A stretch of 64,000 nucleotides of DNA from Tachypleus tridentatus (GCF_004210375.1 NW_027467782.1:28623276-28687275), one strand, 5' to 3'; numbered from the stretch's first letter, positions 12,333-24,087 are shown. A program made the numbers and translations. The notes: generated by a model from the sequence alone, not told the origin.

Positions 12333-12400
12333 ATGGAAACGAGAATGCAGAGATGTCTGTGCTTCGTGTTATGTTTGCTTGGTGGTTCTCTGTGCACAAG
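12333..12400 (+). CDS. Candidate signal-peptide first exon
   Basis: An ATG at 12333 opens METRMQRCLCFVLCLLGG, then SLCTR, followed at once by a good donor (ACAAG|GTAAAA, GT at 12401). A short basic n-region, a Leu/Cys/Val/Phe core and a small-residue c-region make a typical secretory signal peptide. The exon holds 22 codons plus two bases (phase 2). No matching next exon (phase 2, one leading base) was found downstream. It cannot splice directly in frame to the immunoglobulin exon's internal acceptor near 32651, which needs phase 1. Candidate first exon of an unidentified secreted or membrane protein; low to moderate certainty. Confidence 0.35.
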
Positions 12401-13629
12401 GTAAAATAAAATGCAATGCAGGTATTCCACGAAACAGTAAATGAGTTCCTTAAACAGAAACTCTACAAGAAGTGATGCTTTAAGCTTAGTTTGTCATGTG
12501 ACTCAATGTGCTACAGTTTTGAATGTTTTTTAAATATAATGAAGTGAAATGTAAATTACAGGAAAGTTAGGTATATAATATTTGCATACTTCAACACTCT
12601 TGTCCCCTTATTTTAGGCTTGTTTTCAAGACAACTTTAATTTACATTTATCCCCAATTAACATGTTACAATGCAGCCCATGAAACGACTCGCATATGATG
12701 TTCTCATGAAACTAAAAATAATTCTAATAGAAAATAAAAACCCTTGTTCAACTTAAATACAATAAAAGACGTTAAAACTTGCATTAAGTAACATATATGA
12801 AAAAAACAAATATTTACAATGCTATAAAAGTGGAACTTCCTTCTAATACAAGAAGTTTAGATTAAATGTAACATGTTGAAATCACAATAGAAACAACAAA
12901 TTTGAAAAGAAATGTGAAAATGACTGTGAACATCAATATATGAAATAACACCGCCCTGTTGATTGTGCGTTTACCAAGAGTGAAATAGAAGCAATCAACA
13001 AATTAAAACTTAAAGCTAAACAGTTAATAATACAGCAATATATATTGTATAACAGAATTAAACTCAATGATTGAACTTCAACAACAATACTAATATTGTA
13101 AATACATAAAACGTTTAACAAACAAGGAACTTGTTTTAAAATACAAGAATTTAACTGTGTATTATGTACATATGCATAGATATTGAAGAAAAAAAGGCAG
13201 TGAAAAATAATAATTTTAAAAGTAGAATAGCTTATTTATATTATTTACACGTGAAAAACAACATTAACTCATAAACGATTAAAGACTTATAAACTTGTAA
13301 GGCACGTTAAAAAAGCTGAACAACAGTGTGTGTGTGTACATATAAGTATATCCATGGAAAAATAAAGGAAATCAAACATAAAAAGCATATATATATACAT
13401 AAAGTGCTTAAATTAAGTGTTGGTGGGAAGGAAGCAGGATGTGAGTGAAGCACTTGAATTTGAAAAAAAAAAAAAACGTAAACCATTCGTGTATAATTTT
13501 AGATTACATGTGACTGAAATAGTCATTCTGAATTTTTATAGTTTAATAACTAAATGTGTAATAAACACACAATCTCACATTTTCTTATTGTAGTAGCAGA
13601 ACAAAAAGTGTATTATACATATAGCTGTG
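12401..13629. other. AT-rich non-coding stretch with short simple repeats
   Basis: It contains a (TG)n tract near 13326-13337, an AT tract near 13386-13400 and a poly-A run near 13462-13475. No exon is supported. Confidence 0.4.
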
Positions 13630-14486
13630 ATTGTTTCACAATTTTGGTTTGTAATGTTTAATTAGGAGGTTTTGCAAAGGAAATTTGACTATTTTTAGAT
13701 TATAAAATGTATTTTTAACTTTAATACTATGGTCTACTTTCATCATTTTTATAGTCGTGATCAAGTTCACACAGTAGATCGTTTTTTTCGTCAATATTTT
13801 AAAAAGTAATTTAGAGAACTATGCAAGAGTCTGTTGGCTGTGGTTTGTATATTTGTACATGAATTTTCACAATGTACCACAAGAGACTTTGTATGCTGCA
13901 GTAATTATTAAGTTTTGTATTGATTGTATTTTATTTATGTGTTTCAGTCCTATGCTTAACCATACTGGAAATGCATATTCGATAGTAGGTCGTGAATATG
14001 TTTTGTAGATTTTTATTATGTTGTCTGGTGAGGTTCCTTGGTTTTTGCCAGTTAGATTATTTGCATAACTTGTGCATTTCCAGTTTTTTTAAATATGTTA
14101 TTTGCATGTTTCATCCATGTTAGTTTTGTATTGAAGGTTAAATCTAACAGGTTTGTTGTGGTCTGGAGAAGTGTTTTGCTCGTGTATAATTTGGAAGGAT
14201 CTCTTTTATGTTTTGTTTGTGAATGTAACTAATTGATTTTTGGTAAGTTTGGTTTAACACAATATTTCTGACAATATTCTTCTATATTATCTGACAACAG
14301 TTGTTGATTTGTCGCTGTTACGGATGGGGTGGGAGCACTTTTTCAGACCACAACATCGTCCGCAAATTGTGATGCATACTCCAAGTTTGGGTGTTTTAAG
14401 GGCATATTGATGAACAGAATAGGGCTAATTACCCCTCCTTGGAGAACACCAACCTCTGGAATAAAGGAGAAGGTTCCCCTGATGAA
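13630..14486 (-). pseudogene. LINE reverse transcriptase, 3' portion, decayed
   Basis: From about 14486 leftward the minus strand encodes reverse transcriptase landmarks in order: GVLQGGVISPILF, then FADDVVV (the YADD-type catalytic box, about 14345-14365), LLSDNIEEYCQKYCVKPN, FNTKLTWMKHANNIFKK, and RPTIEYAFPVW with LKHINKIQSIQN near 13900-14030. This is the palm-to-thumb part of a jockey/CR1-like non-LTR retrotransposon. Stops and frameshifts follow FADDVVV and recur later. The 5' part is replaced by an unrelated repeat at 14487. Confidence 0.8.
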
Positions 14487-14690
14487 ATAATAATCAATGA
14501 TGTCGAGAAAACCCACTTGTAGAGAAATATATGTTAAAATGGCATCGTCAGGTTCACAAAGGATGACTGAAGAAGGTCGAAACGTTGTTCGCTCCTCTAC
14601 GTAAAATATTTTCTCAACCCAAACGAGCCATTTTTTACATATATAAGGTTCCCCTGACATTTATTTTCCAACTTCTATTTTCCAGGACCC
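14487..14690. repeat. Dispersed repeat joined to the LINE fragment
   Basis: Coding identity to reverse transcriptase ends abruptly here. The sequence holds GAAGAAGGTCGAAACGTTGT, a motif I associate with dispersed repeats in many invertebrates, and an inverted pair CCCCTGATGAAAT... / ...GGTTCCCCTGACAT at the two sides. The open frame continues across it only by chance, giving a chimeric 105-residue frame. Confidence 0.4.
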
Positions 14691-15111
14691 CTCAGTGTGG
14701 ATTCATGTACGTGGTGAGGGGACCTCCCAGGGAAGGTTCTGTTCTGTCTGGATACCTTCTCTGGGATCTAAGCATCCACCCATGTGTTTGCCTGCATGGC
14801 AGCCCTTGAAGGGGAGGAGGTGGTTGAGGAGTCCAACCCTAACACACCACTTTGGCCTGTACATGGGCGGCCTTTGGGTGGCCCCCCCTTGGGTCAATTG
14901 GCTGGTCCACTTGGGCTAGAGTCAACCAAGTACCAGTGTTGGAAGTTCTCAACGGGTGTTGTGAACATTGTGCCTGATGCTGGTGTTTGGATATAGTGCT
15001 CACGAAACCCTGGTGTTGCTGCATTTTCCTTGCATGACATTGTAGTGCGTCCCCTCGTAGGGCTCCATAGTGTGTGGGGTCAGTGGGTACCGAAATTTTT
15101 TCTTTTTTCCT
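14691..15111 (+). mobile_element. LINE 5' untranslated region, GC-rich
   Basis: A block markedly richer in G+C than its surroundings leads directly into the ORF1 start at 15112. I recognise this combination from arthropod LINE copies, where a G-rich leader precedes an ORF1 starting MDSPSKN. Open frames on both strands in this block are by-products of its base composition. Confidence 0.55.
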
Positions 15112-15480
15112 ATGGATTCTCCTTCAAAAAATTTATATAAAATAGTGAAAAAACAGTCAATAGGTAAGCGGCCACGTCATGAAGACTCTGAGCAGCACTC
15201 TTCAACATCTGTAACACACGTATATCATTTTCTGATATTACATTCTCTTTCAGAAAAACCTTTAGGGCAATTGTCCCCCTTTTTTATTCAGAAGGGACTA
15301 GAGGGTCTTGCTGGCTCTCCAAAGTCAGTAAAGAAATTTCGATCTGGAGATATACTTGTTGAAACATCCACAACCCACCACAGTGAACTCCTCTTCAATT
15401 CAATAGCAATTGGGGATATACCTATTGAGGTTACCCCTCTTGCTACCTTGAATTCATCACAAGGAGTTATTGTAGCACAG
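15112..15480 (+). pseudogene. LINE ORF1 N-terminal fragment
   Basis: The frame starts MDSPSKNLYKIVKKQSIGKR, continues through a Ser/Thr-rich segment to SPFFIQKGLEGLAGSPKSVK, and ends in homologous sequence at GVIVAQ (about 15478). It then runs into unrelated sequence until a stop near 15588. ORF1 products of such LINEs are nucleic-acid-binding proteins. Only about the first 123 residues remain; the RNA-binding and zinc-knuckle parts are missing. The reading frame itself is uninterrupted, so this insertion is younger than the reverse transcriptase fragment on its left, which lies in the opposite orientation and is a separate insertion. Confidence 0.7.
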
Positions 15481-16037
15481 TATTTAAGTTATTTTAAAGT
15501 CATATATATATGTAGTGATATAGATGTGGGACGTTGCGGGCTTGAGCACCCACATCTCACTCTCCTGATTTCTAAATTTCTCATGTAAGACTAGCAAATT
15601 GGAGGTTAAAGATTGAAAAACAGTGTCTTCCCATTGCAATATGGGTCCTATTCACAGTCACCTCCAAAACCTAGGATACATTTTTTGATCCCACATTGTA
15701 GCTTGTACCCTTGGATCTATTTTAAAAAATATGCAGTGTACTTAGCTCAATTTGAATGTGTTTTGTTTATGGCTTGAAAACGTATGGTTACATATAAAAT
15801 GAAATGAAAATCAGTGTATCAAAAGCAATTGTGGCTACAAACACAGGCTCTCACATTAAAATTATCATGTATTATGTATAACCAAAATTTTAAAAAAGCA
15901 AACCTGTAAGAGTGATACGTGAAACTATTCTTAAACCCATAGTGTTATTCAAGATTGTCCTACTACATATAATAGGTATTACCTTAACGTACACTCTACG
16001 GAATGTAAAATTAAAATTACAGGAGAATTAACTAATA
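15481..16037. other. Unassigned repeat-like and AT-rich DNA
   Basis: 15510-15720 is more balanced in base composition and looks like a piece of another dispersed repeat, but I cannot name it. The rest is AT-rich without signals. Confidence 0.3.
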
Positions 16038-17583
16038 CACTGCTGGCCAAAATCTTAAGGTCAATGAACATAAAGAAAAAAATATACATTTTGTGTTATT
16101 AGAATCAACCACTAATTTGATTAAAAGTTCAAAAGATGAAAAATAAGAAAATGGAAAATAAAATTTTAGCATTTAATAGGGAAAATGTGAACACTATGAA
16201 ATTAGCCTAAATACCAACTGGCCAAAAGTTTAAGACCATACCAAAAAAAGAACTAAGCAGGGTAGAAAATGCCTAACAAGAGATCTTAGTAGTGAGTTGC
16301 ATTGAGAACAATTGCAAACATTCGCTTTGGCATGGTCGATATAAGCATTTGCAGAAGGCTGGCTGGAATGTCATTCCAAGTGGTGAAGATGGCTTCACAA
16401 AGACCATGTACTGTTTGGAATTGACGTCCATTTTTATAGACTTTCCTTACCATCCACCCCCAAACATTTTCAATGGGGTTCAGTTTGGGCGAATACGCTG
16501 GATAGTCCAAAAGAATCATGTTATTTGCCATAAAAAAGTCCTTTGTCCTGTGAGCATTGTGGATTGCAGATCCAGTCATTTCCACACAAGTGAGGGCCTT
16601 CAGTCAATAAAGATGCTCTCTTCACCATGCCAATGTAGCCAGCTGCTATTTGATGCCCCTGTATAACCTGAAGCTCCATTGTTCCATGGAAGGAGAAAGC
16701 ACCCCAGATCATGATGGAACCTCCTCCACTGTGTCGTGTAGAAAATGTCTCATGTGGGATATCCTCATCGTGCCAGCAACGTTAGAAGCCATCTGTACCA
16801 TCCAGGATAAATTTTTCTCAGCAGAGAACAAAATCTTTGTCCACTTTCTACATCCCATGTTTGGTGCTTCTCAGAAAAATTTAACCGAGCTGTTTTCTGA
16901 TGTGGACGGAGGTGTGGCCTTTGAAGACGTTTACAGTTTTTAAAGCTTTTCTCTCATAGATTCTGTCTTATTGTTCTTGAGCTGCATTCTGCATCCGTAA
17001 GGGCCTTAATCTGGTTCAACAATCAGCTGGTGTTTTGCCGGACAACCGGTCGAATACTCCCTACTCAACGCCGACGAAATTTTCTGGGGTGACCACTTGA
17101 AATTCTCATTCTGTATCCCTCAGGGTCTTTTGAGAAATTTGCAACAGCAGTTTTACTACATCCAATCTCACCAGTGATGGCGCGTTGAGAAAGACCTTGC
17201 TTTTGCAACTCGACAATTCTGCCAAGTTCAAACTTTGTCAACTATTTAGCCTTTGCCATGTTTTTTACCCAATGTAACACAGGAGATGACAGTGGGAGAT
17301 GTTGACAACACTAATGCTTGAACACAAATGACTAAATTTCGTTACGTGTTTACTGATTATCACTTCGTTTCAGTGTGGGCTTAATCTTTTGACCAGCTTG
17401 TATTTGGACTAATTTCATAGTGTTTTCAATTTCCTATTAAATGCTAAAAAGGTTTTTAGTTTTATTTTCCCTCTTTCTTATTTTCATCTTTTGAAGCTCT
17501 TCTCAAATAAGTGGTTGAGTCTAACAATGCAAAATGCATATTTTTCTTTATGTTCATTAGCCTTAAGATTTTAGCCAGCAGTG
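16038..17583. mobile_element. Tc1-family transposon with ~210-bp inverted repeats
   Basis: The element starts CACTGCTGGCCAAAATCTTA and its complement end reads CACTGCTGGCTAAAATCTTA; both are bordered by TA (16036-16037 and 17584-17585). The inverted similarity runs on for about 205-210 bases per arm, through AAAAGATGAAAA and TTTAGCATTTAATAGG to ACTATGAAATTAG and a second CTGGYCAAAAG block (about 16218-16228 and 17391-17401). Long arms with an inner repeat of the terminal motif fit the IR/DR organisation of Tc1-like elements. Length is 1546 bp, normal for an autonomous Tc1. The single transposase gene inside is dead. Confidence 0.9.
16286..17259 (-). pseudogene. Tc1-like transposase, inactivated
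   Basis: The minus-strand frame starts MAKAK at 17259, where TAG interrupts after five codons. It continues LTKFELGRIVELQKQGLSQR and AITGEIGCS (paired-like HTH), then through many stops and shifts to [19 protein letters not shown] (about 16655-16712) and SPKLNPIENVWGWMVRKVYK (about 16430-16510), ending near 16286. The last block keeps the third acidic residue of the DDE triad (E of PIENVW). At the second site the expected Gln-Asp-Asn is replaced by Met-Thr-Gly before SAIHNAH, so the catalytic Asp is gone. The first acidic site lies in a damaged stretch. Confidence 0.85.
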
Positions 17584-17585
17584 TA

Positions 17586-19363
17586 TGTAACACTAAGAAC
17601 ACTTGCCAAGAGTTCATCTCTTACAAGGTAACTATCCACATAGTTCACAATGTTCGGATGTTTCACATCACACAATATTAACAGTTCAGTAACTAAACAT
17701 TCTTTATTAGGTTGCTCAGTTAGATAAAGCATCTTAACAGCAACTTACAACTAAGTTCCTCTATCTATTGCTTTATATACACCTGCTGAACCACTAAAAC
17801 AATTAAAGAAATATCATCAGAATCTGTAATGTACTGAATGCAAAGACATTACCAGATTCTAGTGATAAAATTATTACGCTTTAAAAAACAAATGAACAAT
17901 GGAAAATCACCTGTTTAAAATATTTGTACAATAATAAAACTGTATGCATATCTTATTATACAGGAAACACAATATCATACATAACTAAATGTATTTCATT
18001 ATATGAAGACTACCATAAAGCATCAATAAAAAATAAACAATAAGTGAAATTGACACATGTAAGCACCACTTGTTAAAATAACATTAATAACTTTTTGGAA
18101 ATGATTCTGGTGTTACAATCAAGATGTACTAGTAACGTGACAATTTTAGAATATTTTCAGCTAATCATTCATGAGTGAATTAATCCATTGAAGTAAATGT
18201 ATGTTTTTAAGTATAAGAATATCAATGACACTATTGATTATTCTGCTCTATAAATCTTGTAAATTTGTGTATGATCAAATATGCTTTACAATTTCACAAG
18301 GTACTGATGTCTTTATACAGTTATTTTATTTTACAGAAGTTACTAAATGCTCTCTTTCAATCAAAATGTGCAGTTATTCAGTTTCAAAGTTTTAACTTTA
18401 TGAACTATGTAAGTATTTTTTGCTGGGACTTAAATGGTTATTTTTTGAACACAAACTTATGTTGAAGTAAAATGAAACAGCTGTATTTGTGTGATATATA
18501 TCAAACTGTCCACTTGTTATTCTGCACTTTTTTAATTCCTTGGTAGGTCAGAAAATGGCAAGGTGTTACTTATATTGAACATTTCTATATTTTATGATTT
18601 AAATCACATTTTCAATACATCAGGAATATGTTAAGCAGCACATACATTTCCCCTCTTCATCACATATAGTGTAATAATGTTATAAATGTCATTACTTTCT
18701 CTACTGAAAATGCATTTCCATGCACTACTTACCTTTTCTTATATAAATAGCTATTCACATGCATTGCTGCCCTCTATATGCAAAACAACATTCTTACACA
18801 CATGCCACAAGCCTTCTTCCTCCCCTCCATCAGAAATGACTTATTCTAATGTGTGTCTCATGCAAATTATCAGGACAACCCTCAACCAGTAAAACTGTCA
18901 CATATTCAGGGTTACCCATGTTATTTCTTCTACTGAATTTTACCAGAATATCACAACGAGTTTTGCCACAAATTGGAAGATTCTGCTTTAAACAAGAAAG
19001 TGAGATGTGTGAAAGGAGTTAAATACCTATCGAAAATACAATTTTAGTGTCAATAAATTATAATATTATACATATGTTCACATAAGTACCTAGAATTCAT
19101 ATTCCATAGGCAAAAGAACCAGAGCAACGAAATAAAGGAAGAATCCTTTGAAACCATAGAAGAAAAACGTCTGGAAACAAAAGAATAAGATGCAAAGAAC
19201 TGATGTGAGAGACTGTACTACAGTTGAACTCATTGTCCATTGACTAAAATTGTGGTACATGTGGATGGGAAACAGTGTCCAAGTGGTGTGTGAAAAAACA
19301 ATGGAACTGCTTCCAGAAGTACAGTGAATAACGCACAACAGACCACACTCAGCAAGCCAACTA
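17586..19363. other. AT-rich non-coding stretch
   Basis: No supported exon. A hydrophobic minus-strand frame at 19090-19338 (FFCFQTFFFYGFKGFFLYF) could be a chance product of an A/G-rich plus-strand segment; it ends in a stop and has no splice context. The short plus-strand frames at 18201-18465 and 18686-18892 are low-complexity. Confidence 0.4.
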
Positions 19364-19953
19364 CAGTAAACTCATTGTTTCGAAGTCGCTAGAAACGAAT
19401 ATATCACTTGTATCGAAGTTGTTGACTGGTCCGGCCAACTGTCCATATAAATACATAGTAACAAAAGCCCCTTGAACCGAACTGCATGTATCGAAGTGTC
19501 GGCTTGTAACGATGTATAATTATAGTCCCTAGGGTGTGAAAAGCATCAATATTACATCCTTTGTATCGAACCAGGTACAAAGATATTTATTTTTCTCTTC
19601 TTCCCTAAATTAATTGTCACCGCTGCCGGCTGCCGACCACCCGCTACGCCGCTAGCAAGTGCAATTAGTCAGTCTCCGCGCAACAATGTGTGGTGCCACC
19701 ATCAAAATCTTACACTTGAGAAATAGCGGACTGCAGATGGAGTAGTAGATTAGCCTACCAATGTTTTTACAATTATGGTCAATAACACTTTAAACCCTTG
19801 CCCGCCCCAACTCACCCGCCCTCCCAGCAAAAATTAGCTTAGATATAAAATTTTCAGATTATGGCTTGAGTAGATTATGCCTGGGCAGCCTGCATGCTGT
19901 GGCCTATAAAAGGCTAATCACAGTCAAATTAAACAGATCATTAATCATTGATC

Positions 19954-21615
19954 ATGGCGAAGCTCGAGCTTGTATCGATAGAAACTAAAATTGCAGCAAT
20001 AGAAGAAGTTGAAAAAAAAGTTAAAACAGAAGTAGCAAAAGCATTTGATGTGCCTCTGAACACTTTGTCAGCATGGTTGAAAAATAAAGAGGCCATATTA
20101 TCTTCTCGAGACAACTTTTGTCCCAATAGAAAACGCATGCGAACTGCAAAACATTCTGACCTAGAAGCGGCATTGCTTCTGTGGTTCAAAAAATGCTAGA
20201 TCAGAGAATGTTCCTATCTCTGGGCCTGTTATGCAAGCAAAGGCAAAAAAACTTACTGATCAAATGGGAATCACTGACATTTGCATGAGTGATGGTTGGT
20301 TAACCTGATTAAAAAAAAGACACGACATTCAATTTCGTACGATCTGTGGTGAGTCTGGTAGTGTAGAACCAGAGCAAACAAACCAGTGGACATCAACGGA
20401 ACTGCCACGCCTGCTAGAAAACTACAGCCCACGGGATGTCTTCAACGCAGATGAGTCTGGCTTATTGTTTAAACTTCTGCCAGACAAGTCTCTTGTTATC
20501 AAGGGAGACTCCTGTCACGGCGGGAAGCGAGCGAAGGAGCGGCTGTCTGTTTTGGTATGCGCCAATATGGACGGCACCGAGAAGCTTCCTTTACTTGTCA
20601 TAGGTGAGTGTCAAAAGCAGTTAAAAATATTTTCCTGTGTTTTCTATAGAAGTTGTTATTTTATGATTTTCTTCAGATTATTGACTTGTAAATGTTTCAT
20701 TTTTAATTTCAAGACATTAACCATGTACATTTTCTTTCTTTTTTTTTTTTTTTAGGAAAGGCAGCAAAACCGCGTTGCTTCAAAGATGTCAAAACCCTGC
20801 CAACACCATACAAAGCCAACAAGCGAGCTTGGATGACATCAGATCCATTCACCGAGTGGCTGAGAGAACTTGACCGAAAGTTTGTGCTGCAGAAAAGAAA
20901 GGTCCTTATGATAATTGACAACTGCCCCGCCCACTCCAACCCCACTGGACTTAAGGCCATCAAGCTGGTGTTCCTGCCTCCCAATACCACAAGCAAGACA
21001 CAGCCCATGGACCAAGGCATCATCGCCAATCTAAAACATCATTACCGCACCCTACTGCTACAGCGTCTTATTGATTCAATAGACAATAAAAGTGTTTTCA
21101 CTGTGACTGTGCTTGAAGCCATGCGACTGCTACGCTCTGCCTGGTCATTGGTAAAGCAATCAACCATAGCCAATTGCTTCAGAACTTGTGGCTTCTCCTC
21201 TCCAGAGCCAGCAGAAAACAGTGAGGACCCCCAAGGATGACATACCATTGGACCAGCTCTTGACACGGCTGAATGACACTGGGTTTACGGTGGATGGCAC
21301 AGCAGAGGACTACGAGACTGCTGATAATGATCTGATCACTAGAGCGCCCTGACAGACAGTGATATTGTGGCCATGGTGCAAAATAAACAGACACCAGAAA
21401 ATGACAGTGAAGATGACGACAATGAGGAACCCCCAATCCCAACACATTCTGCAGCTCGTGAGATGTGCCTGCAACTTCAGAGATATCTTGAACACCAGGC
21501 TAACGCAGGACAGTTTATCTCTCAATTAAACATGATGGAGCGTTTTGTAACCAAGTGCCAGAGGGACAGCAGTTCGCAAAAAGCATTGTGCAATATTTCA
21601 AGTGACTCCAGTTAG
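19954..21615 (+). pseudogene. Tigger-like transposase with an intron, inactivated
   Basis: The start is ATG 19954 (MAKLELVSIETK). An N-terminal helix-turn-helix follows (FDVPLNTLSAWLKN), then a CENP-B-type DNA-binding region (MGITDICMSDGWLT) and the DDE domain. All three catalytic positions are visible: FNADESGL (about 20445), LMIIDNCPAHS (about 20905) and TQPMDQGIIANLK (about 21000). Damage: a frameshift at about 20195 (FKKC then TAG), an in-frame TGA at 20306-20308 where CGA is expected, and frameshifts at about 21235 and 21350 before a C-terminal acidic region ending SSDSS. The coding frame is split by a clear intron at 20604-20755. The element moves as DNA, so it kept this intron. Confidence 0.85.
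20604..20755 (+). other. Intron inside the Tigger transposase
   Basis: The donor is ATAG|GTGAGT and the acceptor a 20-odd-base pyrimidine run ending TTTAG|GAAAGG. Removing these 152 bases joins LLVIG to KAAKPRC in frame, matching the expected Tigger order. The T-run and AT bias are typical of a spliceosomal intron. Confidence 0.75.
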
Positions 21616-21919
21616 ACGTTCTTGCTGGTGTTTGTATCCTGTACATTATAATTACATATGTCTATATTATGAATGTTATTTTTTTTACAAGTGCTGTTAA
21701 TTGTCCTTTTGAAATTCATTAAATGTGTTTTAAGTGTTTACACGTGTGACTTCTGAGTCTTTAATCCAATTACCGGTACTGCACCAGCCGTCAGTTATAG
21801 GGTCTACCATTACCAGACTTGGCTAGTGAATGAAAAAAAAATCCTTTTTAACGAACTTCTTTTGTAACGAACAATTCTCTTTGGTCCCTACGACTTTGTT
21901 ACAACGAGAGTTTACTGTA

Positions 21920-23477
21920 CATCAAAACCCATGTTACTGGGAACTAACATCCATACAGTGATAGGGTGAGGAGCAAAATGTCTACACTTCAAGTTCAAAA
22001 GATGCAATAACATTAATAACAACAAGTAATTACCATCAAAAGGAAAATAAGGCCCCTGAAAAATTTAATAATAATAAAAAATAACTTACCTAGCCAAAGT
22101 CACATGGAAATTCGAAGAGTGGCTACACATCAAAGACAGCCCAATGAGGATGAAATGGTGATACTATACAAACAGCGAGAGACGAATGTATTAGAAGTAG
22201 TCAACTAGTGCAGTTGAAGAAGTTCTTCCAGAGGATGATAAAGATGAAATACAAGAGAAAAGGTAAGATATCAAATATGATGAGAATAAATATGAAACAA
22301 AAAGTACAGGACAACAACAAAAAGAGACAAATAAACCAACTGAATCAAAAGCCCTGTCCCCATTGGTGAAGCTGAAATGAGAAATATCACAAACAGAATA
22401 GTTGCCAAGGTATAAAGAGAGGGGAACAAGCACTACAGATGACAGTTGTGTGAGCAATGAAACATTGAAGATCACATGTAGGACACAGTCTTTACGGATC
22501 TGACATGTGATAAAGGTTACTAATGGAAGGAAGGTAGATCAATGAGTTATCCTCACTAGCTACTATTGTTTTGAGGAGGAAAGAATGATTCAGATAAAGG
22601 AGAAATATGTAGGATGAGGAAGAGATAATAGCACATTGAATACAAATGTTGCAGGAAAATTAACTTGTGTTAAGATCATAGAATAAAAGAACTGATGTCC
22701 CAATGTAATGACTGAGAATGACTGTAGTACATGCCAGAAGCATGAAAACAGTATCGATGTGGCTATATTGGTATGTACAATACTCTGACAAAGTTAGCCC
22801 TGTAATGTATGAACTACACAGATCCAATGCAATGTACATAGAACACATTTATCAGCTGTGTCCACACATCTCAGACAAACCCTTAGTTCACTGGCTTGAT
22901 CAGGAGACTGCAGATGAAAACAATGAGTCAGAGGAGGATGAGAACATTGTTTCTAATTGTTACATCCTGTATGAGAATAGAGAAAGGAAACTGTACTTAT
23001 ATAGAACATCCAAAGAAAGGACAGCACAAATCTAACGTAGCTTATCTAAATATTAAATGGAATATCATTGAAGGCCACTTTATGAGAGAGGAACAATTGC
23101 AGCCACAACAACACACACAACCAGTACCTGGCACAAATCATAAGGTGTGTTATCATGTAATTTACCTTGGTGTTCAGAGGTACTGAGGGAAGTAAGATAA
23201 AAATAACATTGGAGGGTACAGCATCTAACTAGTTTTACCTCCATATTGTTAGCCTCACATGATTAAGACAGAAATTGAGCAAATGTGGAAAGCTGGATGT
23301 CCACAAAAACTAAAATAAAATGAAACCAGCATAAACTCCACGTGGTGATATGGTAGTTTGATAATATCCAAATAATGTGTAGCATATGCTTAGTAATAAC
23401 ATAACTTCATAACATTTACGCATTACACAGTTAACACCTTTTATGCAGTCAGAATGTACTCTTATGACATGTAGTAC
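21920..23477 (+). other. Unrecognised coding-like remnant and non-coding DNA
   Basis: Several short plus-strand pieces look protein-like: QRQPNEDEMVILYKQRE near 22120, VEEVLPEDDKDEIQEK near 22212-22262 (followed by a donor-like AAAAG|GTAAGA), and DKVSPVMYELHRSNAMYIEH (about 22788-22850) leading to an acidic HWLDQETADENNESEEDEN stretch with a stop near 23033. The KVSPVMYELHR piece resembles the tail of an integrase region in Ty3/gypsy-type elements, so a decayed retroelement is possible. I cannot name the family. Confidence 0.25.
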
Positions 23478-23560
23478 TAAATCTGCTCTGCCCACCACTG
23501 TATCAAAACTAGGTTTCTCGTGGTATAAGTCTGCAGACATACCATTGGGGAGCCACATAG
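23478..23560 (-). mobile_element. SINE family B copy, minus strand
   Basis: The complement reads GGTATGTCTGCAGACTTATA, then the B-box-like GTTTTGATACAGTGGTGGGC and a CAGATTTAGT tail remnant, in the same order as the plus-strand copies at 34072 and 54649. The tail is truncated. Confidence 0.6.
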
Positions 23561-24087
23561 AGCTACTAAGTAGCAATAGCATGAGTATATTAATTTCATT
23601 TGAAAAGCAAAAGGTAAATCAGTTAGCAGTGTAACTTATAGGCTATTATGTATTCCACACAGTATTTGTTTTTGGTGTTTAAACATTACTTTTGTATACT
23701 TAATATTGCATCCAAATAAAAATGTTATAAATTATGTAAAATATTATTTTCAATATAAAAAGGATAATTAGTCATAATACTTACTTATTTGATGTATTTG
23801 TTATAATGTGGATAAGTCCTAAACTTCAGGAATGATGTTATAGCTTAATTATACCTAATTTGAATAAGATCATCTCAAATGTCCAGCATTCTTGAATTAG
23901 CAACTTTAAATCCCAAAATACTAATGTACATAATGATAAAATATACTTTCTACATCCACAGAAAGTTTGTAGAATGTTTAAAATCACAAACTAAAAAGAA
24001 GTTGACAGCAACAGTATCAGATAGAATAAGTAAATAAGTCCTAGACTTCAGGAATGAAAAACAGGGTTTAACAGTATATATTAAGTT
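23561..24087. other. AT-rich DNA with a short direct repeat
   Basis: AAGTCCTAAACTTCAGGAATGA near 23815 recurs as AAGTCCTAGACTTCAGGAATGA near 24036. Nothing else is recognisable. Confidence 0.35.

Larger units (their letters stand above)
19364..21917 (+). mobile_element. Tigger/pogo-family DNA transposon
   Basis: Both ends read CAGTAAACTC inward and are bordered by TA (19362-19363 and 21918-21919). Similarity continues in a gapped form (ATTGTTTCGAAGTCG versus TCGTTGTAACAAAGTCG) for about 25 bases. The 2554-bp length, TA target and CENP-B-like transposase inside identify the pogo/Tigger superfamily. It is comparatively well preserved. Confidence 0.92.

Noticed and set aside
14585-15024. Overlapping frames of 60-74 codons on both strands
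   Set aside because: A GC-rich LINE leader has few stop codons; no start context or homology.
20833-21240. Host gene with a DDE domain (domesticated transposase)
   Set aside because: It lies inside an element with TIRs and TA flanks and carries stops and frameshifts elsewhere in the same protein.
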